The position numbers were made by a program, and so were the translations under genes. From positions 62,001-126,000 of the forward strand of contig JAMAHW010000068.1 in the NCBI GenBank assembly GCA_023627715.1: a DNA stretch of 64,000 bases. The letters run 5' to 3'. This DNA is from Periconia sp. R9002 (lineage: Eukaryota; Ascomycota; Dothideomycetes; Pleosporales; Periconiaceae). Below are positions 32,419 to 43,892 of this stretch, piece by piece (positions within the stretch are counted from its first letter, which is position 1; every line of letters begins with the position of its first letter). Under the pieces are notes generated by a model. That model was not told the origin of the DNA, searched no databases, and worked only from the letters and a program-made list of their open reading frames with translations.

Positions 32419-34524
32419 CTACTGTGAGAATGAAAGTTTGGTCCAACGACTCGTCTTCTCCGGAAAAGGTGCGCTAGGGAAATCCACGAATTCTGGATCA
32501 ATGTAATATGACACATCCCCACCCTCTAACTCAAGTTCCGACCAACCATTGCCCAACCAACCCAAGCGATTGTTCTTGCCATCCTCGGCATCAGTAAAAA
32601 CATATTCGTAATCTTCCCATCTTGGTGACCTCAGTGTTTCAATCGCATGCAGAGTGCTTCCGGGCCAGGGACCAACGATACGGTTTCCACGCCGGTACCA
32701 GCTTCTACACTCGTCGAGGAACACGGTATTGGCAAAGTAGGCATCGACAAAAGATGACCAGTCCCGCATGCGACGAGAGGAGATGTGCATTGCGGGTATG
32801 TCTTCTTTCTGCAACTTGCGAATGCATTTGATAATATAATCGGCCGACTTTTCCATAATCACCGTCAAGCTACCAGTTGCGACACCGGAGTTGGGCCCCA
32901 GCATGAAGAAAAAGTTGGGAAAGCCGTCCACAGCGACGCCCATGTATGCTTCTGGATACGGCATGAACCTGTCTTTGAGCGTTTTGCCCTGAATGCCGAT
33001 GACAGGAAATGGGGGAGGTCCTGTAGCATCAAACCCTGTTGCGCAGACTAGCACGTCTAGCTCTATGTTCCTGCCATCCTCGACCTCTACACTAGAGGGA
33101 TGAACCACGCGAATGGGCGATGATATAAAGTCCACATTTTGTTGCGTTAATGCTTCGAGGTACCCAGGGCCTGGCGTGAGGCGACGACAGCCTGGCGCAA
33201 AAGCCGGTAGGAGGTATTCCAGCAACTCCGGTTTCTTGGCTAGGCGCTGTCGCATGAGTTCTGTAAACGTTCGCCGGGCATTTTCAGACGTTGTAGAGCC
33301 TTTCAAGCAAAGTGCATGCATCGAATTCCCTTCTGACTCTATTATTTTTCGGAATGATTGATAACTAGCCTGATCGGCCATGTATCTTTCGTGGTCTTCC
33401 TGAGTGACTAGCAGAATCTGTTAGTCGATTATGCAGAGGAAATGGATGGTTTTGGGAACATACATTTCTCGTGATCTAGATTTAGTTTCTTGATCGCCCC
33501 ATCACCAAAACTTTGCGATATCCATGTTCGGCTTCGAACGAAGCAACTCAAGCTTGTACCTTCAAGTTTCTGCAACTCCGGGACGATTTGAATAGCGCTG
33601 CTTCCGCCGCCGATAACCCCAATGCGCTTGTTTGCAAAGTCGAAACTGGTTATAACTTTAGCAGGGGAAGGCTTAGTGACTTTGAAGGTATCTTACGTCT
33701 CGTCCCATGCAGCAGAGTGCATGATTTTACCTTTGAAGGACTGTAATCCGTCTACGTTTGGCCAGATGTAGTTATTGAGGACCCCACGTGCATTGACTAC
33801 GACATCTGCTTCCTCCGCGAACTTCTCGCCTGTGGTAGTTTTCTGAATTTCAACATTCCTTCAGGTAATCAGCGTTCCTGCTACTTAGAATCAAACTTTT
33901 GTGATATAAGGAGAGTCTGACCATTTCAACTTTTCACTGTCCCACGTGCATCTGGTGACTTTGTGTCTGAGCTTTATGAAGCGATCTACCGAGTATTTGT
34001 TGCATACGTTCTCAAGATATTGCTGTATTTCCTTGCCGGGAGCGTAGAATGATGACCAATTTCGATTGGACTCGAATGTATACACATATGAGTGCGCTGA
34101 CCAGCAATACTCAGTTAGCCAAAACCCAACTACTAGTGAAGCTTTGCTTTTGCATCCATCTTTCTATCAATTATCATTTACAAACTCCAAAACACGTACC
34201 AGGAATATCGCAGGCACACCCAGGATACCTGTTCTCCCACCATGTTCCTCCCACACCATCGTTCTTCTCATAGATCGTCAAATCGACGTTTCGGAGTAGT
34301 TCTGGAATGCGTATCCCCATATATATGCCAGAGAACCCCGCGCCAATTACGATAATACGCATGCGACGAAAGTTTTCTACCGTTGCGTCTTTGAGGGCGT
34401 GCCTTCGAGCTGAGGGAGGATCGACGGGCTTATTTGCGAATCCCTTGACATTGGGAACATCGCATGAAGCATGTGAGGCACTGCGACCGTTGATTTGAGA
34501 AATGAAGTCTGTTGCTGGAGCCAT
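32419..34524 (-). CDS. Baeyer-Villiger monooxygenase (cluster member)
   Basis: Exons 34524-34200, 34096-33922, 33858-33697, 33645-33464 and 33407-32419 give 610 residues; introns are 103, 63, 51 and 56 nt, all in phase. The FAD motif is GAGFSG at 61-66, then [25 protein letters not shown]. The fingerprint F-x-G-x3-H-x3-W-D is exact as [12 protein letters not shown], just before a splice site. The NADPH motif is [11 protein letters not shown] and ATGFDATG comes late. The fingerprint makes it a type I Baeyer-Villiger enzyme; the substrate is unknown. The start is the first ATG after the upstream stop region. The AAATG/GTCAGA donor of the second intron is the weakest boundary. It heads the three-gene minus-strand cluster with the EthD protein and the SDR. 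Confidence 0.93.
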
Positions 34525-37500
34525 TTTGTAAGATGGATGTTTTTCCTCCAAAGTGTGACAGTGCCCCTCGCAGCATCTTTATAGAATTTCCTCACATTTC
34601 TGAATAATAGTGATACCCTCTCATCATCCGACAGCCGTATACGCTTATGTGAAACGACTTATTCTTGTTTCGGAAATTGTGCCATGTATTGCATTCGGGG
34701 CGAAAAGCGGCATCTTCCCATTGGAAAATCTTCAGCAAAGACTTGCAAGATCATATTGGCAAGAGGTCTGATTCTTTAAAAAATGCGCGGAAACGTTCCG
34801 TGCATTATAATTTCTTGCAGAAAGAAGGGGATCAAGTGCAAATTGTGGGGGAAGAGTGGGGCCGATTAGTAGGAGAATCATCAGCATAGATTTAGAGTAC
34901 GAGATTAGCGTAAGCAACTAGTATCTTGCGTGTTCCGAGAAGATATCATGAGCTTTCGGAAGTGTTCATTTCCGATATCCGCTGTGCTCTCCGAAATTGC
35001 TCGAAGCAGGTTCACTCGTGAAGACACCGATGTGAGCGGAATCTAGAATGATCATTTACAAGCCTTGAGTGATACATAGATACCCGGGTTCTAGTTTCAT
35101 TATGCAGTCACGGAAGTTAGAGATAGAGTCTTTCCGAAATCCTTAGGGACGACTTTAAGATGCAGCCATTGGAGTGCAATATGATACACTCGGACAATCA
35201 CTACTGTAGAGTTCAGGTAGAGCCAGGCTCAGATATAGTATCCATGTTCTCATCAAACTTAACAGCATGCTCCAACTCGCGGAAAATGGTGAGTGATTGA
35301 AGTCAAAATCTTTATATGTGCAGGTGCACTTTCGCAAGGTAGAATAAGTGACGACAAAACTGGAGAACTATCGCTGGCCTGGAAGTTTGGCTTATCCTTC
35401 CGGACAAATACATTGCATGCTCGATTGCCTCAATCCTGAGGCGAAAAATATATCCAAAGTAATAATAATCCATGGTTAATGCCGAAAGATATAAATCATC
35501 CACGACGCATGCACGTTTTAAGCCCGGACGTCGCCGTGCTATCCTTCTTACCTGTGTTGGTACCGTGGGGAAATACATTGCGTGATATTATGGTTGACCA
35601 CTGACGATACATTTTCGACCGTTACGCGCAATACCTGGAAAATGATCCTGTATTAGCTGTCAAGAATAATCAAGCCGTAACATTATGCCACTGAAAGAAG
35701 AATTTGAATGCGGATGGAAACTGCAGTACGACATTGCTTTAGCGTCAGGGGAAGAGTAAAGGGCTGGGAAGCGTAGGGTAGCTGGCAGCTAGCATTGTAA
35801 AACGAGTCTGTTTAGGTCCATGGAAGTTAATGATAGAGAGCTATCCCAATTGAATTCCGGTGATCCCTACACCTGTTTATTGAAAGTTTCTTGTTCATCG
35901 CAAGCAATTGGTCGAAATCATTCGCCGTATCAACTCAGGTTATAATGAAGCGCTCTTGGTTAGGACGTACACCTATAGCTGTGTATATTTGATAAAAGAG
36001 GCTTCGAAAGCCATACTTTTCTTGGGCAGATATACGGGAACCGATGAACGCGGGGCGGCATTCCACAGCAGGCCCGGCAGCAATCTAACAACTCAGAATC
36101 TTTTAACAATTGATCCAAGTCGAAGAACTTCAACCGAAGTATGATGTTGCACCATTCCGATCCAACATCGAAAACCCAGCTTCAACAGAAAATCACATGT
36201 GAAGATCAAACGCAGCACAAGCTCTTGCCCATTGAAGCTGCGATTTTTTTTACAGGGCTTCATTTCTTCTACATTTTTCGAATCTCGGATATCGCACTCG
36301 GGGGTACCGTGCAGATTATTGATTTGAAAGCAGGGTCTTAGGCGTATTAAGCAGAAAGGATCCTCTTACCGAGCGCTAAGTGCTACAGAATTCCTATATC
36401 CATCGGAAGGGCGTCTCATTGGTCTAACCGGCATCTGACGATCGGTAACGGGGCACACGACTTTTGCGAAAGATGCTTCTGTTGTTCCGCATTTTGGGAC
36501 GTCATGATTGCGAAGAATTTTATTCCGCTCTAAGGTGCGGAATTATGCAAATGGACAGTCGTAATCTAGTCGGGGTATATCCACTAATGCGCGCCATCAC
36601 TACATCAAGGCCGCATTGGGAGGTATTGTCCCAACTCCATCGAAACCCGTAGCCACATTCAGGTTGAACATGATATGTTGCCCTCCAAGCTCAAATTCAA
36701 CGCCTCAAAGGCAGATGATCAATCACGGTAACGATAAGTCATTTTGCCAAGGAAGAAGCCACCCTTAAACAAACCTCGATTTCCACGAATGGATCTTCAA
36801 TATCAGACAGATTTTTCCGCAGTAGATTGGTACCAGATGATGTGAAAGAATTTGCGAAGGTGTCTGAGTTGAAGTCGAAGGCTAACATGGAAGAAGACGT
36901 CCACGCCAAGTATATTCTGTTGAGGAATTTTTAATAGACAAATAAATGTCTAATATAGGCTTCCTTATACCTAAACACAAAGATTATGTTTAAAATTAAG
37001 ATGACAAAGATTTAGGCAGGCTGCCTATAATTACAAAGACAACGAGTGTTTAGCCGAGGGCCACACACACGAAGGGGAAAGCGTGATTTCACAAAATCAC
37101 ACTTGTCGCCAAGTATATCATCGGTGCAGGAAGGAGCTCATTCCTGGGTTATGAGACATCTGAGATTCAAGTGTAAGAACCATTCTTTACACCCAGGGAA
37201 TTATTACAATTGTTCCTGTTACACATTTCCCAGACGTTCACATGAGATGCGCTATTCATCCTGCCAATTCCGCGGACACCAAAATCGTCTCACTAGAGAT
37301 TACGCTGGTGTGATTGTACATTCAACTTACAACGAGGGCAAAGACTGAAGAAATGGCTGTCGAGCGAATCGGTCCAAAATGACACCCGTTCTCCTTGTCC
37401 ATAACGGCCGACAGAAAGGATATAGCAGATATCAACGGGGAGACATGTCCTATGGCGGGGTCTAGGTCTATCAGATCAGATGATATCTTAGCTGCCGCGC

Positions 37501-38196
37501 CTGAGCAGGCCCCACAGGTCCGCAGGATGCGGGATGACAGGCTGTGTCGCAAACTCGGAAGCGAGCGTCAAGCTGAGTGATAGATAGCTAGCTGCCTCAG
37601 TTATTAGTTTTGCTGCCCGTGGAAACCGGTTGGGCGACTGTTCATACATGGCATGCCAACACGCTACCTACCAACATGCAATGAACCAAGCAACATCCAG
37701 GTGCCAAAAGTGACTATATATATCTACTCGAGACGAATACCTGTAGTGATGTTAGGTCGGTGTCAAAGGTGTTCCAGTTCCGTTTCCGTTCTACTGTTTT
37801 TCGCGTTTCACACCCCTGTCGGATTGTGGCAAACTCATTAGCAGCCTCAGAGCCACCCCCGTGATGGCAAACACAGGTACGGCAGCAAGGCTTTCCATTG
37901 TTCAAACGGTTTTCGGGCATTTTCACGCACTTGCGCTTAGGCCACATTTTGTGCCCGGCTTCTGTGGCCTGACCGAGGCATGAGAGATGAATTGTTTTTG
38001 GGTACAGAGGAGGATATATAGGGACGAGAAATTATCGCTCAATATAGTATCATCAACATCATCTTCTTTCATTCTACTTCCTTCTTCATTCAATCGGCCT
38101 GGCTGTCGAAAAATCTTTCCATCATTATCACTTTAATTTTTTTCTCTCTTTCGATCAAAATACTAGATCCTCACTCTTGTTTGAACAGAAATTAAA
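34525..38196. other. 3.7-kb gene-poor region
   Basis: Only short open frames, none with a family I can name. AT-rich patches (36920-37010) and a few protein-like fragments, such as a minus-strand frame at 35312-35578 and a plus frame near 36790-36930, suggest old decayed genes. A TATA-like stretch and CT-rich sequence before 38197 belong to the next gene's promoter. Confidence 0.45.
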
Positions 38197-38719
38197 ATGC
38201 GCTCTTTTCAGGCAATCTTCACCTTGGCCCTCTGCGGCGCTTACATTGCAAATGCCGGTAGATCCGTTTCTCTCCAATCCTTTCGTATCTGAATCTGACG
38301 TCTTTATAGCCGTTGTTTCTCGCCAACTTCTAAGTGGAGGCCTTGGCTGCAATGTAGCTCGTCTGCAGATTGTTCGCGCTCTCGGTCAGACAAGCGACAA
38401 CATCGCGCAAATTCAGGATGCCTCCGTTCAACAATCCGCCCAAGCTGGTGTTGATCAGGCCAACGCAGGTATCGGCCAGATCGCCAAGGCTCTCCTTGCT
38501 GGCCAGGCTCCTCCCGCAGAGGGACGTAATATCACCGAGGCCGGCTTGACTGCCGCCAGCTCAGCTTTGACCGGTGGAGATGCGTATGTTTTCACCGAGC
38601 CAGCGCTGCATACTGGGTGCTAACCAATGCAATATAGCTCTGATCCTGCTGTAGCTTCTGCTCAGGGGTCTATCGCTAACGCCATCTCGGCTGGCAAAGA
38701 CGTTGTTGCAAAATGCTAG
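38197..38719 (+). CDS. small secreted protein, candidate effector or surface protein
   Basis: Exons 38197-38257, 38310-38583 and 38638-38719 give 138 residues; introns are 52 and 54 nt and phases agree. Signal peptide MRSFQAIFTLALCGAYIANA. The mature part is Ala/Gln/Gly-rich and has only two Cys, in GLGCNVARLQIV and at the very C-terminus. It reads as amphipathic helices (SDNIAQIQDASVQQSAQAGVD, then ASDPAVASAQGSIANAI). I recall similar small secreted proteins of unknown function in plant-associated ascomycetes, but I cannot confirm a family without a search. It has a well-formed AT-rich promoter with CT tracts. It lies 1.6 kb from the GH105 gene. The first intron directly follows the signal peptide, a common layout for fungal secreted proteins. 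Confidence 0.82.
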
Positions 38720-40286
38720 GGGCCCTACATCCAAAAGTGGTACCAGATGCTGTACGCGAGGCCCTGGGTTTTTGCGATGCGGAACGTGTATCTGAAATAT
38801 CTACACACATCGCAGAACAATCTACGGCTCCTTCAAACCAATGTTCCCTCCCCCAACTCTGTTTAAAACGCGCGAACACTGTTTTGCGGTTTTCTAGATT
38901 AGGAACACAGGCGACTAGACTTTGTTAAATCTACTTTAATCTCGACACCTAATGTACATCGCTTAAGCTTGCTCAACTATGAGCGACTGCCTGGACGTCA
39001 AGATATTTAACGAGCGTGCTATTCTACTGCGGTCTGCGGTGGAACTTTACATAGTTTATAGATAATATCAAAATGTGCTACCTAGACTTGAAAATAAAGA
39101 GTTTCGGTCTTCATGAACTTATTACGAAGTGAATTTAGGACACGATGATAATGATACAAAGGACGCGACAGATCAAATATGTAAGAAGGAAAAGTCCTGT
39201 ATCTTCGACATTTGATCTTATATGATGGTATTCGTATCTGCGTAAATTTGCTGCCAATCGTTTAGAAATAAATGCTTTTCAAAGGGCGCATGAAAGTGTT
39301 GACGGATGTTCATATCTGTTTGTCAATGTGAGACTTGTTTGGAGAAGGTGATCCAGTAGATCTCCCTAAAGCAGCAGAAACGGGAGATCCACACTATTTC
39401 AAATTACCCGCATATTTCAAAATTCGTTCTTGAATCAATCTTCAAAACTGTTTTCTCTCACATCCTGGCTTTTCCTTTGCTAAATATCTAGTTAGCTTTT
39501 CTTTGGCTTGTAGTTAGATATCGGGTATTAGGATACTATCTCGGCCTATTTCTCCAACAACTACATCTTTTTTTCTGCTTAATCAAAGATCAAAAACCTC
39601 AATTTAGCTACTTTTCCAGATTTCCTCATGAATTCAGTTATCCTCTCAGCTTCACTTTTTATATCATAATCTGCAATGACGCCCCAGAGCAATCTGTATC
39701 AAAAAAGCATTGGGCAGATCTGGTGAGTACTTACTTATATGTGATATTAAGCGAGTTCAATCACACTCTTCTCTACCGCAGTTAGGGTATAGTACCACAG
39801 ATGACCAAATCTTAACCAGGGTAGTGAGGGGTCAAAATATTGACGAACCTGAATGGGATAAAACTTTACACGAACATCTTTTGTCAATAACGGAAAGGTG
39901 ATATGTTACCAAAAATAGTACAGAACCCAATAATTGATCTGCAGTTGAGTTCCGCTTTCAGCGTTATTATTGGGCCTAATGCTTTTCTTTCGTTTCTTAC
40001 TTCAATTAGCCTATAATAATCCGGGCAATGACAGGCGCATATTCAGATTGTCTGAAAGGGAGGGTGGTTGCCCTTGCTTTTGATAACATGTGAAGAGGGG
40101 AAATACAACGATCTTAGCAATTTGCAACCGATGTGCATCGGATAATCAATTTATTGTGCGGAGATTGTGTGGAGGTACGCAGCGAGCAACATCACTTAAC
40201 TACCGCACCATGTCCTCCACCACGTATAATGCACCCAAACTCTTTTTCGATTCATCATTTTCTCACCGGAAGATTTTTCATTCATA
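38720..40286. other. intergenic between secreted protein and GH105 genes
   Basis: 1.6 kb, AT-rich, no supported gene. A frame near 39676-39900 with a GTGAGT...CGCAG pair looks gene-like, but splicing it gives a stop at once. Confidence 0.45.
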
Positions 40287-41390
40287 ATGTTACTCAGGAG
40301 GTTAGTCCTGCCGCTGGCAGTTATTTCCACTATGACAGTCGCCCAATTCAACAAGACATCACTCAACGCAACTGCTGTGTCAGTGATCAAGCGCTTGACG
40401 TCCATGTCCGACTGGAAGACAGGCTGGAACTGGGATCAAGGCATAGGGCTCTACGGTATTTGGAAACATTACGAAGCCACTGGCGACACATCGTCTTTTG
40501 CAGCTGTTCAAGACTGGTTTACAACGCGACTTCCGAAGGGACAAGTCAAGCATGTCAACAGTATGTCTGTTTTCGGAACTCTAGTAGACCTGTACAAGGT
40601 GACGCGCGATGAGAAGTGGATCCCGTACCTGGAAGAGTGGGGTTACTGGGCAATGTACAACTTGACACGGACTGAAGAGGGCGGCATGCAGCATATCACA
40701 TCGGGAGACGCAGACGGTCAACATCCACAGCAGCTATGGATCGATACGTTGATGATGGCTGCCCTTCCATTAGCGAAAATTGGACTTTTGTTCAACAAGA
40801 CAGAGTATGTGGTGGAAGCAAAGAAGCAGTTTGATATCCACATCAAGTACCTTTACGACAACGAAAATCAGCTGTTTTTTCATGGTTGGACATTCATTGA
40901 CAGAAATAACTTTGCAGCCGCACATTGGGCGAGGGGTAATGCCTGGGGTGTCATTACGCTGACCGAGATTTTGGAGTTGTTGGGCACTGAGGCCGACCAA
41001 CTTCTGCTTCCAACGTTAGAAAAAGTGCTGGGAGCGCTACCACCACTTCAGGATGATAAAAATGGCGGTTTATGGCGCACTATTCTGGATCATTCAATTG
41101 AAGAAGGCTCCTACGTTGAAACATCGGCATCGGCTGGATTCCTGTTTGCATACATGAAAGCAGCCAGAAAAGGGTTCATCGCGGAGGGAGAATATGCAGA
41201 TTCGGTGAAGACGGGCATTGAGGGAGTCTTTGCAAACATAGCCTCAACTGGGGAAGTGAAGAACGTGAGCGCGGGAACTGGGGTTGGCGACGAGCTCCAA
41301 GACTATTATCGCATTCGCAAAATCCAGACTATGTGGGGCCAAGGTATGGCTGTGATGGCTTTGATGGAAAGCTGGCGCACGGTATCCTGA
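40287..41390 (+). CDS. glycoside hydrolase family 105 (unsaturated rhamnogalacturonyl hydrolase-like)
   Basis: Single exon, 367 residues. Signal peptide MLLRRLVLPLAVISTMTVA. (alpha/alpha)6-barrel blocks typical of GH105/GH88: WNWDQGIGLYGIWKHYEATGD, the catalytic-Asp block QQLWIDTLMMAALPLAKIG, FIDRNNFAAAHWARGNAWG, EEGSYVETSASAGFLFAY and a C-terminal MWGQGMAVMALME. It should release the unsaturated galacturonyl residue from rhamnogalacturonan oligomers left by pectin lyases, outside the cell. Several N-glycosylation sequons. Together with the small secreted protein next door it points to growth on plant material. Assignment to GH105 rather than GH88 rests on the overall pattern. Confidence 0.9.
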   Translation: MLLRRLVLPLAVISTMTVAQFNKTSLNATAVSVIKRLTSMSDWKTGWNWDQGIGLYGIWKHYEATGDTSSFAAVQDWFTTRLPKGQVKHVNSMSVFGTLVDLYKVTRDEKWIPYLEEWGYWAMYNLTRTEEGGMQHITSGDADGQHPQQLWIDTLMMAALPLAKIGLLFNKTEYVVEAKKQFDIHIKYLYDNENQLFFHGWTFIDRNNFAAAHWARGNAWGVITLTEILELLGTEADQLLLPTLEKVLGALPPLQDDKNGGLWRTILDHSIEEGSYVETSASAGFLFAYMKAARKGFIAEGEYADSVKTGIEGVFANIASTGEVKNVSAGTGVGDELQDYYRIRKIQTMWGQGMAVMALMESWRTVS

Positions 41391-41808
41391 GTGAGCAATA
41401 CATGGTCTCCCTGCAGCTCCCCAGAGCGGATGTGAGCAGCTACTTTACTGGACAGTAGTTACTGCAGAATTTAATAAAATCGGTGCCAGGATTTATTACC
41501 CATATCGCAAGTCGCGGGTTTCTTAGTTGAATAACAATCTTTTGATGCCGTCATCATCGCCAAGTGTCTTGGAGAAGTAACGGAAATCGTTTGGCTCTAC
41601 CGCAAATGTCGACCGCAACTCTCTGAGTTTAACCCTTCACAGTTCTATTGGCTTAATCATACTTAAAAACCAAATGTCCTTGGAATATTAGGGTATATGC
41701 TCTACGTATATACTTCATCGTGGGATCGAAGCGAAGGCGGCGGAACATGGAACAGGTGTTTTCTCGTTCCATCTTTGATGTAAGAGAGAATCCCTCCAAG
41801 AGGATGCG
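41391..41808. other. intergenic, nothing recognised
   Basis: About 420 bp after GH105, up to the fold-back element. No gene seen. Confidence 0.45.
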
Positions 41809-41888
41809 CTCTCACACTAAAAAAATTACTGGGACAGGATACAGTGTCAGTGTGCAGTGAGGTGTCCCAGTATTTTTTAGCGTGAGAG
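41809..41888. mobile_element. 80-bp fold-back element with flanking direct repeat
   Basis: Arms 41809-41836 and 41863-41888 are inverted copies (CTCTCAC...CTGGGACA) with one mismatch and a 2-base gap; the spacer is 26 bases. The string AGGATGCG (extendable to AGAGGATGCG) occurs directly at 41801-41808 and again at 41887-41894, overlapping the last two arm bases, as in a 6-10 bp target-site duplication. A tiny non-autonomous DNA transposon (hAT- or Mutator-like duplication length) is the best fit. Confidence 0.6.
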
Positions 41889-42040
41889 GATGCGGTTGCC
41901 TAACTGCCTGTTTGGGTAAGTTCTCGGGAGAGCGGGGTGGATGTTTTCTTCCTCCTTCATCTACTTTTCAACCTCCACCTCTCCGCTCAACTTTCTGTTC
42001 AAATTTCTGCACTTTTCTTATTATTTTTGTTTGGAATCTC

Positions 42041-43892
42041 ATGAATTCAGCGGTGATCCTACTAATCTTTTCCGAAGGTAAAACACTCTTGATGGATGCA
42101 GCGAACCGAGTGGCGGACATCCCGCATGGGGCGTATGATACACCGCGTCCAGCGACAGCACCCACTGAATCTGACAAAAAATCATCCGTTGGAAGTGATG
42201 AAGACGAGAAAGTCTCTGTACGCGACATCGTGTCTCGATCCGAGTGTCATTATATGCCAGGCGGTGATAGCTTCTCGACGTTTCTAGTGAAGTCCAAGAG
42301 GCACTGCAAACATTGCAGTGCTTGGAAGGAAGCAATCCTGAGGTTCTTTCCAGAGGCAGCTTCCATCCCACATTTTCTGCTTTGGGATTACAGTCATAAC
42401 ATCATTGGTTACGGTGATTGAATGTGTATCTACCCAGGGAAATTTCGGATGGATTTTTCTGCCAAAGAGTCTATTGGACTGTCTGTATTGCCCACGAGTG
42501 AGTTTCCTGAAGCTTTCTCAACTTTGAGTTTCCCAGAGCGTGGTATATTGCACTTTAAACTGTCTATAATAAAATCAGAATTCTTGGCTTAACTGTTCAG
42601 TCCATGAACGCGCCCGGACTGTGTTAAACGTCCTGTAGATTTCCAAGATCTCCCATTTCACAAACCATTTTATGCCTTGAAAAATCCCTATTTCTACGAT
42701 GGAATCAATGCAGAAAACAGAGAAACGACTCTAAATAGCCCTTCTGGTACAACCCCTAGAACCGGTCTTGAATTTGTCCTGTCTTGCATTAGAAACTGCA
42801 CTCAAGCACACGATCTTTGTGGGGGTGACGTTCAAGATCTTCTACCTAGTAGAGTTCTCTTTGTAGAAAACATGGATAGCCCGGAAGTTTATCTATACGA
42901 ACCCAAAACCCAGAGTTCCCGATATATTTGTTTGAGTTATCGTTGGGGAAACCATACAGCATCAAGCTGCGAGTGCAGATCGCAAGTCGCTCATGGGGGC
43001 TATGGTGAAAGCTTGGAAAAGTCTTCCTTGATGTTGTCCACAGAAAAACGCGACGAGGAAGTGAGTCGCATGAGCGCGTGGAGACATACGGTTAGTTTAT
43101 ACAGTAAAACGAATCTGACACATCAAACCGACACCCTCCCCGCTCTTTCGGGGTTGGCAAGCGCATGGCAATTTATGCACGGAGGCCAATATCTCGCTGG
43201 CCTGTGGAGAGAGTCTCTGGTTCACGACCCTTCTCTGGCTCAGGTTTAAACCAATACCTAAGCCTAGAGAGTATCTGGCGCCTTCCTGGTCCTGGGCATC
43301 CTGTTCTGTTGGTAAGACAATTGGCTACATGCAACACGGGCAACTGAAAATGACTTGGGAGGTGTATGAGCTCGCCGAGATTTTCGATGCAGAGTGCGTA
43401 CCTGTGAATGACCTAGATCCAAATGGTAGGGTTTCCAGCGGCTACATCGAGTTGGCGGCGAAAGCTGTGCCTGGGAAGGCATTTCTAAGTGGATGCAGTG
43501 TGCGCAATATCGATTTCGACTCCGATTCCGCATGTCACGAGCAAGCCTGTGTAACCTTTCGGGGGAAACATGAGAAATTCTATTTGGACAATTTGGTAAA
43601 AAGTGATGAACCTTTGGATGGGCATGTTGTGGCTATTGCAATGGTTCTGAAAACAAATAGATACCTCATCATCATTTGTCTTGTTCTATGCCCCGATCGA
43701 GATTCCATTGGAAACTACAAACGCATTGGTTTGCTAGAGTTTGAAGTTAAGACATTTGGAAGAGAGGTAGAGGAGCAAGAGGATGAGGAGCAAGAGGACA
43801 AGCATGGGTATTATGTCATTTGGAAAGACGGAGATTATAACTGGTGGGTTGAACATGGTGAGGATGGCTGGATGGAGTTTATTATTGATTGA
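42041..43892 (+). pseudogene. HET-domain gene relic lacking the HET core
   Basis: Pieces of one HET-type protein in order. The N-terminal Cys-rich part, FLVKSKRHCKHCSAWKEAILRFFPE, ends at a TGA (42419-42421). From 42677 come ISRNCTQAH-like CIRNCTQAHDLC, LPSRVLFVENMDS and the start of the HET domain, YICLSYRWG. Directly after it follow CECRSQ, LYSKTNLTHQTDTLPALSGLA and the tail. In the intact HET gene at 46472-48660 these same marks (YAALSYCWG and ACECEP) are nearly 190 residues apart, so the HET core (WIDSLCIIQ and RGWTLQE blocks) is deleted. A one-base shift near 43224 joins LVHD to LLWLRFKP and APSWSWAS, and the frame then runs open to 43892. The start at 42041 is arbitrary. Surely non-functional as a HET trigger. 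Confidence 0.78.

Noticed and set aside
34795..34889. Zn2Cys6-like string (SCRKKGIKC) in a plus-strand frame
   Set aside because: The first Cys spacing is wrong, the frame stops soon after, and no regulator-like middle domain is nearby. Could be a relic, but not supportable.
39676..39901. Possible two-exon small gene with GTGAGT and CGCAG signals
   Set aside because: Joining the exons gives an immediate stop codon.
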